This document shows positions 6,039 through 14,684 of a DNA stretch of 37,047 nt, piece by piece. The stretch is from the IMG/VR virus record IMGVR_UViG_3300048672_000136, positions 1-37,047 of that record; one strand, written 5' to 3'. Position numbers and translations under genes: made by a program. Each line of letters starts with the position of its first letter. The first letter of the stretch is position 1. The DNA is from a virus. Below the pieces are notes generated by a model. The model ran no database searches. It saw only the letters and a list, made by a program, of their open reading frames with translations, and was not told where the DNA came from.

Positions 6039-8326
6039 CAATAGAATCAATCGTTAAGCTAGTTGGCGAGACAAACATAGCTGCAAGCCTTGATAAAGAA
6101 GAGCTTGCAAAGATTGCTCGCAGTGTGATTGAGCGAGCAGATCAAGACAAGTCCACGATGAAAGACTGGGAGTCTTGCGTCACCGAGGGGATAAAGCTCT
6201 GCAAGCCTGAGTTTAAGGCTAAGAGCGAGCCTTGGGATGGTGCTGCTAACTTTAAGACGACAATACTAACCGAAGCCGCTAACACGTTTGGTAATCGCGC
6301 CAGCGTTGAAGTAATGCGAGAGCTAAAGCTAGTGGGTGCTGATGTTATCGGTGCAGATACAGTTAAGGCTGTTATTGATCGCAAAGCATCACAGACTAAC
6401 CAGCTTAAATCTGAGTTAGAGCCATTAGTCGCACAAGTGGCGCAGATGAAACAATCTGGCCAAGATACCGCAGAGCTAGATGCAGTTATTAAGCAATTCC
6501 AAGAACAAATCCAAGCTAACGAAAAGTCAGTTAAAGACAAGCGTTTAGCCATGCGCAATAAGTACGACAAGGCTGGCCGTGTATCCGAGCTTCTGAACTG
6601 GCAAATTAACTACGAGATGTCAGAGTGGCGCAAAGATCAGAAGCGCTTATTCTACGCTTTGCCGCTTGAGGGTACGAAGTTTAAAGAGACGTTCTACGAT
6701 GACACCCTAGGGCGCTGCGTATCAAAAACAATCGCATGGCCTAATTTCATTGTTAACCAATCCGCAACTGATGCCAATAACGGTAGATCATTCACCCACG
6801 TTTGCGCATTTACCAAAGGCGAATTTGAAACCCGCGTAAAGTCAGGTGTTTGGATTGGTGACGTATACGCAGAAGGATTGCCAACTGATACCGGCGGCAA
6901 TGAAGAAGCCGATGCAGAAAACGCAGAAGAAAATGCGGATAAGTTTTACAAGCAATATTGCTGGTTAGATTTAGATGATGACGGCGTTGAAGAGCCTTAC
7001 ATCGTTACCGTTCATGTTGCATCTACAACGGTTGTTCGTATCGTTGCCCGTTACTCTATGGATTCAATCATAGTTAAGTTAGATGCAAGCCGACCGATGA
7101 AGTTATACGATGCGCAGAAGCTACAGCACAAGCGAATAGATGAAGATAATGCAGAGTTCGGCACAAATGACGAATATCCAGAGCAAGACGATCTAAGTGC
7201 ATTTGAAGTTGTTCGAATTGAGCCTATGCCAATTCTGACTAAGTACGGATTGATACCTAGTTTTGACGGTACATATTTAGACGTTGGCTATTATCACTTG
7301 ATCGGCTCTATGTCGATGGGGGTGAACAAGACCACTAACACCCTATTGAATAATGGCGACCTAGCTACTATGAACGGTGGATGGGCAGCAAAAGGCGCTA
7401 AGATGAAAGGCGGCTCGTTCGCGGTCAATCCTGCCGAGTTTATCCAAACTGACATCCCTGCCGAACAGCTTGCTCAATCGTTTATGCCATTCCCGTACAA
7501 AGAGCCTAGTCAAATGCTATTCATGCTCTTGCAGATGATGGAGCAACAAGCAAGGGGTTTTAGTGCTAACGTGGATGCAGGCATTCAAGCCAATACTGCC
7601 CCGACTACTGCACTTGCAATGATTCAAGAGTCAATGCTTAAACAAACAGCGCATAATTCAATGATCGCGGATGCAATGGCCGAAGAGTTTAGAATCCTTT
7701 ACCTGTTAAATCGTGACTATTTTAGTTCTCAGCGTTACGTTGAAATTGTTGGGGATGATGAAGCTAGTTTTGAGGAAGACTTCAACGAGGACGGTATTCA
7801 TATTACATGCGCATCTAACCCAGAAACGTCTAGTAAGATGCAGCGCATGCTTTTAGCTGAAGCTGAGATGCAGCAAGTACCATTGGTAATTCAAGCAGGA
7901 GGAAATGCGGTCGAGATTATCAAAAACTACTTCAACCGCATTGGATCAGAAAATACCGACAAGATATTCCCGAATGAAGCTGAAATGTCGCCAGAAGATA
8001 AGGCGCAGATTCAGGCTATGCAGCAACAACAGCAACAAGCTAACAAGATGGCTGAGACTCAAGAGAAGCTACTAACCGCACAGACTGAAATTCTACTGGC
8101 TGGTGAGAAACGGAAGGATGCTGAGTTTTCTGAAGCTCAGAAAGAAAACAGCATCAAGTTCGAGAAGATGGCCGAGGAGATAGAAAAACTCAGAGCCGAA
8201 ACAGCGCTTACATGGGAAAAGAGAAACACCGAGGACGTAAACAACGGGCTTTCCATTACTGGCGCGATCAGTGGCGAGATGGATAAGGCGGCAGAATTAG
8301 GCAAAGAGGATTCTTACAATGACTAA
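6035..8326 (+). CDS. Portal protein, P22 gp1-like
   Basis: 763 aa, near the roughly 725 aa of P22 portal. ATG 6035 overlaps the terminase stop in ATGA; a TTG two codons earlier is less likely. Features include an N-terminal ESCVTEGIKLCKPEFKAKSE-type region, then WDGAANFKTTI, a central INYEMSEWRKDQKRLFYALPLEG segment typical of P22-like portals, an acidic Asp/Glu-rich middle and a long Gln-rich C-terminal helix (QAMQQQQQQANKMAE near 667-681), the expected barrel/coiled-coil end. It forms the dodecameric DNA channel at the capsid vertex. Confidence 0.9.
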   Translation: MTIESIVKLVGETNIAASLDKEELAKIARSVIERADQDKSTMKDWESCVTEGIKLCKPEFKAKSEPWDGAANFKTTILTEAANTFGNRASVEVMRELKLVGADVIGADTVKAVIDRKASQTNQLKSELEPLVAQVAQMKQSGQDTAELDAVIKQFQEQIQANEKSVKDKRLAMRNKYDKAGRVSELLNWQINYEMSEWRKDQKRLFYALPLEGTKFKETFYDDTLGRCVSKTIAWPNFIVNQSATDANNGRSFTHVCAFTKGEFETRVKSGVWIGDVYAEGLPTDTGGNEEADAENAEENADKFYKQYCWLDLDDDGVEEPYIVTVHVASTTVVRIVARYSMDSIIVKLDASRPMKLYDAQKLQHKRIDEDNAEFGTNDEYPEQDDLSAFEVVRIEPMPILTKYGLIPSFDGTYLDVGYYHLIGSMSMGVNKTTNTLLNNGDLATMNGGWAAKGAKMKGGSFAVNPAEFIQTDIPAEQLAQSFMPFPYKEPSQMLFMLLQMMEQQARGFSANVDAGIQANTAPTTALAMIQESMLKQTAHNSMIADAMAEEFRILYLLNRDYFSSQRYVEIVGDDEASFEEDFNEDGIHITCASNPETSSKMQRMLLAEAEMQQVPLVIQAGGNAVEIIKNYFNRIGSENTDKIFPNEAEMSPEDKAQIQAMQQQQQQANKMAETQEKLLTAQTEILLAGEKRKDAEFSEAQKENSIKFEKMAEEIEKLRAETALTWEKRNTEDVNNGLSITGAISGEMDKAAELGKEDSYND

Positions 8327-8528
8327 AGACGCATTTCTGCTTTGGCAGCAAAACGAAGTCACTCAAGCGTTTATGCGAGAGGTTAAAGATAGCCTTAAAT
8401 CATTGACAGAAGATGAGATTCAAGGCTCTACAATTGAGGCTCTTGGCATTGGTGCAATTACAAGAAAGGCCAGCATACGAACGCTAGAGAAAGTTTTAAA
8501 GTGGAAACCAGAAGAGGTAGACGAATGA
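8319..8528 (+). CDS. Hypothetical protein, 69 aa, after portal
   Basis: Starts 8 nt inside the portal gene and ends 4 nt inside the next gene, so it is translated as part of the packaging operon. It is a short, highly helical protein with LLWQQNEVTQAFMREVKDSL and a Lys/Glu-rich end. Small proteins with a similar LWxxxExTxxFxxxL start follow portal genes in other P22-like phages; the function is unknown. Confidence 0.7.
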   Translation: MTKDAFLLWQQNEVTQAFMREVKDSLKSLTEDEIQGSTIEALGIGAITRKASIRTLEKVLKWKPEEVDE

Positions 8529-8908
8529 CAGTAACGATTAGACCAACAGGCCATAAGCTATTAGTTCAGCCGGTAAAAGTTAAAAACGTAAGCGGTGGAG
8601 GCATTATCTTGGGTGATACTACCCGAGAAGATAACGCAATCGGACTTGGAAAAGTGGTAGGCATTGGCCCGACTGCTTTTGTGAGTGTTGCAGGTTGCAA
8701 TCCAAACGAATACCCAACTAACGACCCGCGCTACAAGATGGAACCGCACGAATTGTGGGGTCTTAAAGTTGGTGATGTTGTGGTGTACAACCGATTCGCA
8801 GGGTTTAAGCCAGACGTACCAGAATACAAAGACTTTAAACTTATTCCAGATGTGGAGGTTTCAGCTGTTGCAGTTGGCGAATTTGAAGTAACAAAAACCG
8901 ATTTTTAA
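8525..8908 (+). CDS. GroES-like co-chaperonin
   Basis: 127 aa from ATG 8525 (ATGA overlap with the previous gene). The start TIRPTGHKLLVQPVKVK followed by SGGGIIL matches the GroES opening strand and mobile loop, whose GGI-V/L tripeptide docks on GroEL. GKVVGIGP and GLKVGDVVVYNRFAG match the later GroES strands, with about 25 extra residues inserted between them. Phage co-chaperonins such as T4 gp31 adapt the host GroEL to fold the capsid protein. Its place between portal and coat genes supports a capsid-folding role. The fold call is strong; the partner is inferred. Confidence 0.8.
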   Translation: MTVTIRPTGHKLLVQPVKVKNVSGGGIILGDTTREDNAIGLGKVVGIGPTAFVSVAGCNPNEYPTNDPRYKMEPHELWGLKVGDVVVYNRFAGFKPDVPEYKDFKLIPDVEVSAVAVGEFEVTKTDF

Positions 8909-8926
8909 TAACTGAGGGTATCCCCT

Positions 8927-9760
8927 ATGTTCGACCAAGACGAGTTAGTTGATGAGTTTGATTTAGAAGATGAAGAGGTCAACGAAGCATTAGATAAAGA
9001 AGAAACAGAAGATGCTCCGGAGCCTAAGCATTCCGAGCCTGCTGTAAAGATGCACATTAGCAAAGACGAATGGATTGCCCAAGGCCGCGATCCTGAGTTA
9101 TGGGTACCGCCAGAAGTATTCAAAGAGCGTACTCAAAGAATCAACGAAACAAACAAGCTGCGTCAAGAAAACGCCAAGCTAAAGGCAGAACGTGAAGCCG
9201 ATGCGCGCAGACTGACTAACGTGGCATTCTTGCAGCAGCAGCAAATCACGCGAATGAAGGCCGAACTTGAGCAGCGTAGAGATGACGCTATCGATGTCGG
9301 TGACAGAAACGCGGTGAAGGCGCTAGATAGGCAAATACGCGACCTTGATACCGAAGAGTCGCTGATTAAAGAGCCTGTTGTTCAGTCAAATATCCCGCCA
9401 GAGGTTCAAGAGTGGAACGAGGAAAACGCATGGCTTACGTCAGATCACCCGCTTAAAGGATTAGCTAACGATGTATTTGTAAAAGCCATGAATGAAGGCA
9501 AGACAATCGCAGGAGCTTTGCGTGTTGTCGATCGTGAACTGGCGAAGCATAAAGACGAACCAGCACCGAAAAAGGTTGCCACTAAATCTATTGTGGATAG
9601 TCCGTCACGCGGTTCGGTAGCCAAATCAGACTCGGTTAGCTTGCGGTTTGAAGACTGTACGCGCGAAGAAAAAGAGATGTTTAACGAATTCTACAAGCCG
9701 AGCGGTGCAACGCTTAAAGAGTTCTTGAAAGATGTATCACTAGCACGCAAAGGTAATTAA
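8927..9760 (+). CDS. Probable scaffolding protein
   Basis: 277 aa, very charged. The N-terminus is acidic (LVDEFDLEDEEVNEALDKEE), the middle is a long predicted coiled coil (about residues 68-145, LRQENAKLKAEREADARR and LQQQQITRMKAELEQRR) and the C-terminus is basic and helical (TLKEFLKDVSLARKGN), like the coat-binding end of P22 scaffold. Size, position before the coat gene and composition fit an internal scaffold that directs procapsid assembly and leaves before DNA filling. There is no sequence motif that proves it. Confidence 0.65.
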   Translation: MFDQDELVDEFDLEDEEVNEALDKEETEDAPEPKHSEPAVKMHISKDEWIAQGRDPELWVPPEVFKERTQRINETNKLRQENAKLKAEREADARRLTNVAFLQQQQITRMKAELEQRRDDAIDVGDRNAVKALDRQIRDLDTEESLIKEPVVQSNIPPEVQEWNEENAWLTSDHPLKGLANDVFVKAMNEGKTIAGALRVVDRELAKHKDEPAPKKVATKSIVDSPSRGSVAKSDSVSLRFEDCTREEKEMFNEFYKPSGATLKEFLKDVSLARKGN

Positions 9761-9762
9761 CC

Positions 9763-10278
9763 ATGATTGAACAATCTGAAAGCCAAGAAGTATCGTTAGT
9801 TAAAAAGACTCGCCAGCGCTCAACGTCACACTTAAGCAATCAAGAAGCAAGCCAAGTGCGCACAAGTGGTGAGTTTCAAATCCAATACGGCGACCGCTAT
9901 CGCCCACGCCAATCAAATGAGAATGACGATCTCAACTTGTCTATTCCTGCCGGCGTAATTCCAGAGGGCTTTGTGGCTCAATGGGTTATTGATGATGGCA
10001 AAGGATCGCTAGACCGCAAACTAGGCGATTGGTGGGCATTCATTACAGACTCGCAAGGCATGCGTTATGCGCGACCTACTGGCGGCGGAAAGACTCAATA
10101 TCTAATGGTCATAGAGAAAAGCTATTACGATGAGTCAGAATCGTTGCGAATATCTAGATACCGTGCTAGCATTGGTGAAGATGATTCTAAATCCCTTGGT
10201 GTTCAAGGTTTAGATGCATATACGCCGAACGGTGAAGCAAACAAAATTAAGGTCACAACTGACCCTTTTGCTAGTTAG
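9763..10278 (+). CDS. Hypothetical protein, 171 aa, head module
   Basis: Begins two bases after the scaffold stop. The first 40 residues are polar and basic (KKTRQRSTSHLSNQEAS). The centre has IPAGVIPEGFVAQWVIDD and DRKLGDWWAFITD, and the end is polar without a clear fold. The pattern VIPEGFVAQWV-DDGKGSLDRKLGDWWAF suggests a protein on or near the capsid shell; similar genes lie between scaffold and coat in other podoviruses. Function not recognised. Confidence 0.7.
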   Translation: MIEQSESQEVSLVKKTRQRSTSHLSNQEASQVRTSGEFQIQYGDRYRPRQSNENDDLNLSIPAGVIPEGFVAQWVIDDGKGSLDRKLGDWWAFITDSQGMRYARPTGGGKTQYLMVIEKSYYDESESLRISRYRASIGEDDSKSLGVQGLDAYTPNGEANKIKVTTDPFAS

Positions 10279-10290
10279 CTCACTTTCAGG

Positions 10291-10305
10291 CAGCGGCCAC
10301 CGCTG
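10291..10305 (+). promoter_or_regulatory. Perfect hairpin upstream of the capsid genes
   Basis: CAGCGG, a three-base loop and CCGCTG, with no T run after it. It is followed 59 nt later by the capsid-module start with a strong GCGGAGG ribosome site. Possibly an mRNA-stabilising or processing hairpin raising expression of the two capsid genes; the role is inferred. Confidence 0.35.
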
Positions 10306-10363
10306 GAATTTGAAACGATGAGATCACACATTCATTTATCATTTTTTAGCGGAGGTTGCTATT

Positions 10364-10918
10364 ATGGCGATCAAATTCTCTGGCACTGGTGCGAATTGCA
10401 CTTATGTCCGTTTAAATCAATACCCTATCGCGTCTAGCCATGCTGGTATTCTAGCAATTGGCGACTTTGTTACTCTCACTGGTACTTCCGATGCAACAAC
10501 TGGCCAATCCACTGTAGATATTGGCGTTGCAGGCTCACCATTACTCGGTCAGATTGCTGGCTTTGTTCCTGATTACTCAAGTGAAAACTTTACTGATGCC
10601 GGTGGCCTTGCGGCTTCTACGGCTGGTATTGCTTATGTTCTTGATGACCCACGAGCTGAGTATATTGCAGACGTATCTAACGGCCCTCTTGCCGCTGCTG
10701 ATGTAGGTCTTAACGTAAACTTGCTTGCAACTGTTGCCACCAAATCCGGCGGTTTAACAATTTCAAACATGACCGTTAATGCAACTGGTAAAGCAACCAC
10801 TTCTTCACTCAATTTCCAAGTTGTAAGCTTGTTGGCAGATGATGCTGGCGTTCTTGGTAATCGTGCATTGGTTCGCTTGAACTCTACTTACTCAATCGCT
10901 GGCGCTACAGGGGTATAA
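10364..10918 (+). CDS. Probable capsid decoration or head structural protein
   Basis: 184 aa, rich in Ala, Gly, Thr, Ser and Val and nearly free of long helices, as expected for a beta-rich shell protein. It starts MAIKFSGTGANCTYVRL after a strong GGAGG. It lies directly before the major capsid gene, separated by three bases, the usual place of decoration proteins. AGSPLLGQIAGFVPDY and GNRALVRLNS are typical small-capsid-protein features. No named family can be assigned. Confidence 0.6.
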   Translation: MAIKFSGTGANCTYVRLNQYPIASSHAGILAIGDFVTLTGTSDATTGQSTVDIGVAGSPLLGQIAGFVPDYSSENFTDAGGLAASTAGIAYVLDDPRAEYIADVSNGPLAAADVGLNVNLLATVATKSGGLTISNMTVNATGKATTSSLNFQVVSLLADDAGVLGNRALVRLNSTYSIAGATGV

Positions 10919-10921
10919 TTT

Positions 10922-11839
10922 ATGTCAAATGTTATCACTAGCGGTTCAGCCGCACGTTTATTGCAAGATGGCGTTAAAAAGGTTTGGCACGCTGCAAGTA
11001 AAGAATGGGAACCAATTTATACCCAGCTTTACAAAATGGATTCGTCTACTAAGCAGTATGAACTTACTGTTCAAATGGAAAACATGGGTTTGGCTTCTGT
11101 TAAGACCGAAGGCGACGATATTACCTTCGACTCTTTCCGTCAGTCCTTCGCCCCCAAGTTTGTACACGTTGCCTACGGTAAAGGGTTCATTGTTACCCGC
11201 GAAGCCAAAGACGATAACCAGTACGGTTATTACAAAAAAGGCGCTCGCGCTCTTAATCGTGCAATGAACATCACAAAAGAAGTGCGCACCCATGTACTTT
11301 ACAACACCGCATTCTCTACCAGCTCAGCAATGACTGGCGGTGACGGTATTGCAATGTGTTCAACTGCACATATCAACGGTCCTTCTGGTGGCACTTACTC
11401 TAACCGTTTAGCGGTAGATGCCGAGTTCTCGGAAGCAGCTTTAGAAGATATGTTGAAGCAAATCATGCGCGCTAAAGATGATCGTGGTTTGGCGATTAAA
11501 TTACGCGCTATGAAGTTGATAGGCCATACCAACAACAAGTTTGAGTTTGATCGCGTATTGAATTCTAGCTTGCGTAGCGGTACTGCTGACAATGACAAGA
11601 ACGTGTTGATGGGTACTATTGCCAACGGTGTTGTTGTATCTCCTTACTTGGATGCAAACACTAAAGCATGGTTTATCATGACCGATGCCGAAGAAGGTAT
11701 GACCTACTACGACCGCGTTCCATTAGAGTTTGACGAAGATAAAGCGTTCACCTCTGATAACAGTCGCTATAAGGCTTACATGCGCTTCAGCACTGGTTAC
11801 AGCGATCCACGCGGTATTTACGGTAGCAATCCTACCTAA
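10922..11839 (+). CDS. Major capsid protein
   Basis: 305 aa. Expected features of an HK97-fold shell protein of the Mu gpT-like type: an N-terminal helix (GVKKVWHAASKEWEPIYTQ), an extended acidic loop (VKTEGDDITFDSF), the backbone region (EVRTHVLYNTAFS), CSTAHINGPSGGTYSNRL near 142-160, and the YDRVPLEFDEDKAF and AYMRFSTGYSDPRGIYGS end typical of this family. It is followed by a terminator, as befits the most highly expressed late gene. Mixing a gpT-like coat with P22-like portal and tail genes is a mosaic but known pattern. Confidence 0.85.
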   Translation: MSNVITSGSAARLLQDGVKKVWHAASKEWEPIYTQLYKMDSSTKQYELTVQMENMGLASVKTEGDDITFDSFRQSFAPKFVHVAYGKGFIVTREAKDDNQYGYYKKGARALNRAMNITKEVRTHVLYNTAFSTSSAMTGGDGIAMCSTAHINGPSGGTYSNRLAVDAEFSEAALEDMLKQIMRAKDDRGLAIKLRAMKLIGHTNNKFEFDRVLNSSLRSGTADNDKNVLMGTIANGVVVSPYLDANTKAWFIMTDAEEGMTYYDRVPLEFDEDKAFTSDNSRYKAYMRFSTGYSDPRGIYGSNPT

Positions 11840-11845
11840 TTAATT

Positions 11846-11868
11846 GGGGGAGCAATCCCCCTTTTATT
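11846..11868 (+). terminator. Terminator after the major capsid gene
   Basis: GGGGGA (11846-11851), GCAA loop, TCCCCC (11856-11861) and a T-rich tail (TTTTATTT). It probably limits read-through so that coat mRNA is made in excess. Confidence 0.85.
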
Positions 11869-11917
11869 TAATCCTAAATTTTCTACATAGACCGCACGCG
11901 GTTTAGGAGTAATAAAA

Positions 11918-12886
11918 ATGGCTTATTCTCATTTCCAAAACGGCTTTGCTAATGGCGTAACTATTCGCGGATTGCCTCTGCAGCAAGTTCAGCCGGGCGA
12001 AGTTTTTTATGTAAGTAATTCTACTGCTATTGCTAAGGGCGGAATTGCTGGATCGAATGGCAATAAGGGATCATATCAGCAACCTTTCGCGACTCTTGAC
12101 TATGCCGTAGGCCGCTGCACTGCTGGCCGTGGTGACATTATTCTAGTTATGCCGGGTCATGCAGAGACAATCTCTACAGCTACCGCATTGGCGCTTGATG
12201 TCGCCGGAGTTGCGATCATTGGCTTGGGTGTTGGCACTTCTCGCCCAACTTTCACCCTAGATACAGCTACAACCACAACAATTCCCGTAAGTGCAAACGG
12301 CATCACGATTGCTAACTGTATTTTTACAGCTAACTTTGCTGACATTGTTTCTTGCTTCACATTAACTACCGCTAAAAACTTCTGTTTGGATGGATGCTCA
12401 ATCAAAGCAACTGCCACCGATATGAACTTCTTAAACGTGGTTGATACTGATGCAACAAGTAATAACTGTGATGGTTTGACAATCATAAATAGCCGTTGGG
12501 TAGAGCCAGACTTAGCAACGCTTGGATTGGTCAAGATGGATGGGTCAAATATCAATGTGGTTATTGAAAACAACGATATTAATGTTGGAGTAAATAACAA
12601 CAAAGCGACAATAATGGCGATTGCTGCTGGTAAAGTTGTGACTGGTGCTACTCGCGTTGTGAATAACCGCGTGTATAGATTAAACACTGATACTGCAACT
12701 GGCGGCCTGCTGATTACTACTGATGGTTCAACCAATTCAGGTATAATTGCATTAAACCAATGCCAGCATGCGGATACGGCTGCCGAAATTTTGGTGACTG
12801 CATCTTCTGGCTTTGCGTTCTTTGATAATAAGGCTTCTGGTGTCGCTGGCGCTTCTGGCTACTTATTACCTGCTGCTGATAGTTAA
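11918..12886 (+). CDS. Right-handed beta-helix virion protein
   Basis: 322 aa with a ribosome site TAGGAG and a small ACCGC/GCGGT hairpin upstream. The start NGVTIRGLPLQQVQPGEVFYV is followed by GSYQQPFATLDYAVGRC-TAGRGDIILVMPGHAE, a hallmark of phage pectate-lyase-type proteins in which a shallow repetitive region is opened by a DTL/ATLDYAV block. The rest is repeated beta strands with ladder motifs (ANCIFTANF, LTIINSRW, VIENNDINVG, VVNNRVYRL). Likely a surface or decoration trimer. No catalytic site is visible, so enzymatic activity is not claimed. Confidence 0.7.
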   Translation: MAYSHFQNGFANGVTIRGLPLQQVQPGEVFYVSNSTAIAKGGIAGSNGNKGSYQQPFATLDYAVGRCTAGRGDIILVMPGHAETISTATALALDVAGVAIIGLGVGTSRPTFTLDTATTTTIPVSANGITIANCIFTANFADIVSCFTLTTAKNFCLDGCSIKATATDMNFLNVVDTDATSNNCDGLTIINSRWVEPDLATLGLVKMDGSNINVVIENNDINVGVNNNKATIMAIAAGKVVTGATRVVNNRVYRLNTDTATGGLLITTDGSTNSGIIALNQCQHADTAAEILVTASSGFAFFDNKASGVAGASGYLLPAADS

Positions 12887-12932
12887 TAGTCTGGGGGTGT
12901 AATGCCCTCTTTAACCCATTCAGGAGTAGAGC

Positions 12933-13544
12933 ATGAATTTTCAGAAAACATATACACCGGCAGATGCGAACCTTACGGGGTTTGCGTCTAATGTTACCGG
13001 CGCAGCATTTACGCTAACCGCTACCACAAGCGGCGATTCTTTGGCACACCAAGTTTCTATTCGTAACGATTCAGCAACGGATCACAGCAGCAAGACCGTT
13101 ACATTAGTTGGCACTGATCACTTAGGCCGCGCATTGACTGAAGTGGTAACTGGCCCTGCTGGATCTGCAACTGTTGAGTCTACAGGTTATTTCTTAACGC
13201 TCACTAGTGCGACACCGTCGGCTACAATCGGCGCAGATACCTTTGATATTGGTTGGGTGGATGAGTTCTTAACTCCCGCCATTCCAATGGATTGGCGTGC
13301 AGGAGTTGGCGCTTTGCTTGTTACGATTACTGGAACGATCAACGTAGATTTGCAGTCATCTAACAGCGATATTCAAAACACCACTACCGAACCTTCATGG
13401 CTGGTTGATTCAACAGCTAACACAGGTTTTACAGCTAGCCAGTGGTGTACTTTCAACGCAACGCCTAGATTTATTCGCGTTAAAGCTAACTCGTATTCGT
13501 CTGGTGCAACTGTGAAGCTCGAATATGCGCAAACGAATGTCTGA
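12933..13544 (+). CDS. Structural protein, 203 aa, beta-rich
   Basis: The ribosome site AGGAG at 12922-12926 serves ATG 12933. The protein is Thr/Ser/Val-rich with strand-forming segments (GAAFTLTATTSGDS, KTVTLVGTDHLGRALTEVVTG, GALLVTITGTINVDL) and an end RFIRVKANSYSSGATVKLEYAQT, resembling phage virion proteins with an immunoglobulin-like or jelly-roll fold. It sits between the beta-helix protein and the neck genes, so it is probably a virion component. No family named. Confidence 0.65.
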   Translation: MNFQKTYTPADANLTGFASNVTGAAFTLTATTSGDSLAHQVSIRNDSATDHSSKTVTLVGTDHLGRALTEVVTGPAGSATVESTGYFLTLTSATPSATIGADTFDIGWVDEFLTPAIPMDWRAGVGALLVTITGTINVDLQSSNSDIQNTTTEPSWLVDSTANTGFTASQWCTFNATPRFIRVKANSYSSGATVKLEYAQTNV

Positions 13545-13770
13545 TGGTGACTATCAGGTAAGATGCGATTACAGTGGTTTTAACTGTTTACGCAGCGAAT
13601 GCGTTATAATGTGGAATGGGCTTTTAGTTCGCAGGGATTTTGCAGAGCTAGAGCGTCACCCACAAGACTTTATATCGAACACAAAAGAAAGGCCGTTTAA
13701 AGGCGAAGTTAGAAACGAACAGGCGGAACCGCCACTCGACCCTTTGATAACAGTAGATCAAATGATATGA
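13525..13770 (+). CDS. Conserved small phage protein, neck module
   Basis: 81 aa overlapping the end of the previous gene by 20 nt; an alternative ATG 13537 would shorten it by four residues. It contains the pattern YDCSGF-like DYSGFNCLRSECVIMWNGLLVRRDFAELERHPQDF split over residues 15-48, then a polar RPFKGEVR segment. A C-x-WNG-L-V-R-DF-E-RHP-DF pattern is common in small proteins next to gp4-like genes of podoviruses. Cys22 and Cys27 may bind metal. Function unknown. Confidence 0.7.
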   Translation: MRKRMSDGDYQVRCDYSGFNCLRSECVIMWNGLLVRRDFAELERHPQDFISNTKERPFKGEVRNEQAEPPLDPLITVDQMI

Positions 13771-14684
13771 GTACGGGTGTATACGCCAAGACTGCAGGAG
13801 ATTTAATCCGTGATGCGTTGCGAGCTGCAACCATATCGGGTATTTCCTTACCTATTGACCCTTCTGACTTTGCGCAGGGTGAAACGGCCTTAAATGACAT
13901 CCTTCTAAATCTACAAACCAAGAAAGTGCATATCTGGTCTGAGACTGAGGCGCTAATACCTCTTAACGCAGATCAGCAAAAATACACTTTTGGTACAGAC
14001 CACGCATTCACTGATTATGTTTATACCACAGCTAGTGCGGCTATTTCTGGCGCAACTACTTTAAACGTAGTTAGCACAACCGGAATGACTACCGGTGACA
14101 ATATCGGAATCGAGCTATCTACCGGTGTCCGTCAATGGACTACATTAACCGTAGTTGATGGTGACACCGTAACGCTTGGCGCTGCTCTATCCGCTTCTGT
14201 TGATGATCTTGCCAGTGTGTACACTTACACTACAGGTATAGATCAGCCAATACGCGTCGAGAGCGTGCGCTATGCCAATAATTACACGGCTAATGAAATC
14301 AGTACCGAAGGTGTTGCGCGCGATACTTATTTCAACCAATCAAGCAAAGACGCTACCGGACCAGTAAATAGCTGGTATTTCTCTCGCAAGCTAGATGTTG
14401 GCGAGCTTTACGTTTGGCCGGTGGCTAACGATTGCAAAAGTCTATTAAGAGTCACATTTTTAAAGCCGCAATACATACCAGAAGATCAGAGCGAGAATAT
14501 TCTCATCCCGCCAGAGTGGTATATTGCGCTTAAATTTAAACTAGCGGCCGACTTGGCAATCACTTACTCGGTAGATACTAATAAACAAATGATGCTAGAG
14601 CAAAAAGCCGCTTTATATTTGAAAGATGCGATGGAGTCCGATGACGATAGCGCGCCATTTCAATTCTATCCGAGGTCACGTTAA
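13767..14684 (+). CDS. Neck/tail accessory factor, P22 gp4-like
   Basis: 305 aa. The opening KTAGDLIRDALRAATI-x-ALNDILLNLQTKKVHIW is the P22 gp4-type start: a helix with T-GDLIR-ALR, then a second helix ending in KKVHIWSETE. The C-terminus IPPEWYIALKFKLAADLAITY matches the alpha-helical end of this family. It has an extra central region (about 70-150, Thr-rich, beta-like, AISGATTLNVVSTTGMTTGDNIGIEL) absent from the roughly 166-aa P22 protein. It adds to the portal after packaging and starts the tail. It starts 3 nt before the end of the upstream gene. Confidence 0.78.
   Translation: MSTGVYAKTAGDLIRDALRAATISGISLPIDPSDFAQGETALNDILLNLQTKKVHIWSETEALIPLNADQQKYTFGTDHAFTDYVYTTASAAISGATTLNVVSTTGMTTGDNIGIELSTGVRQWTTLTVVDGDTVTLGAALSASVDDLASVYTYTTGIDQPIRVESVRYANNYTANEISTEGVARDTYFNQSSKDATGPVNSWYFSRKLDVGELYVWPVANDCKSLLRVTFLKPQYIPEDQSENILIPPEWYIALKFKLAADLAITYSVDTNKQMMLEQKAALYLKDAMESDDDSAPFQFYPRSR

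Noticed and set aside
12157-12735. 192-aa reverse-strand frame inside the beta-helix gene
   Set aside because: It lies fully within a forward gene with a good ribosome site and recognisable fold; its composition (Val/Thr/Ala) is the mirror of Asn/Asp/Thr-rich forward codons.
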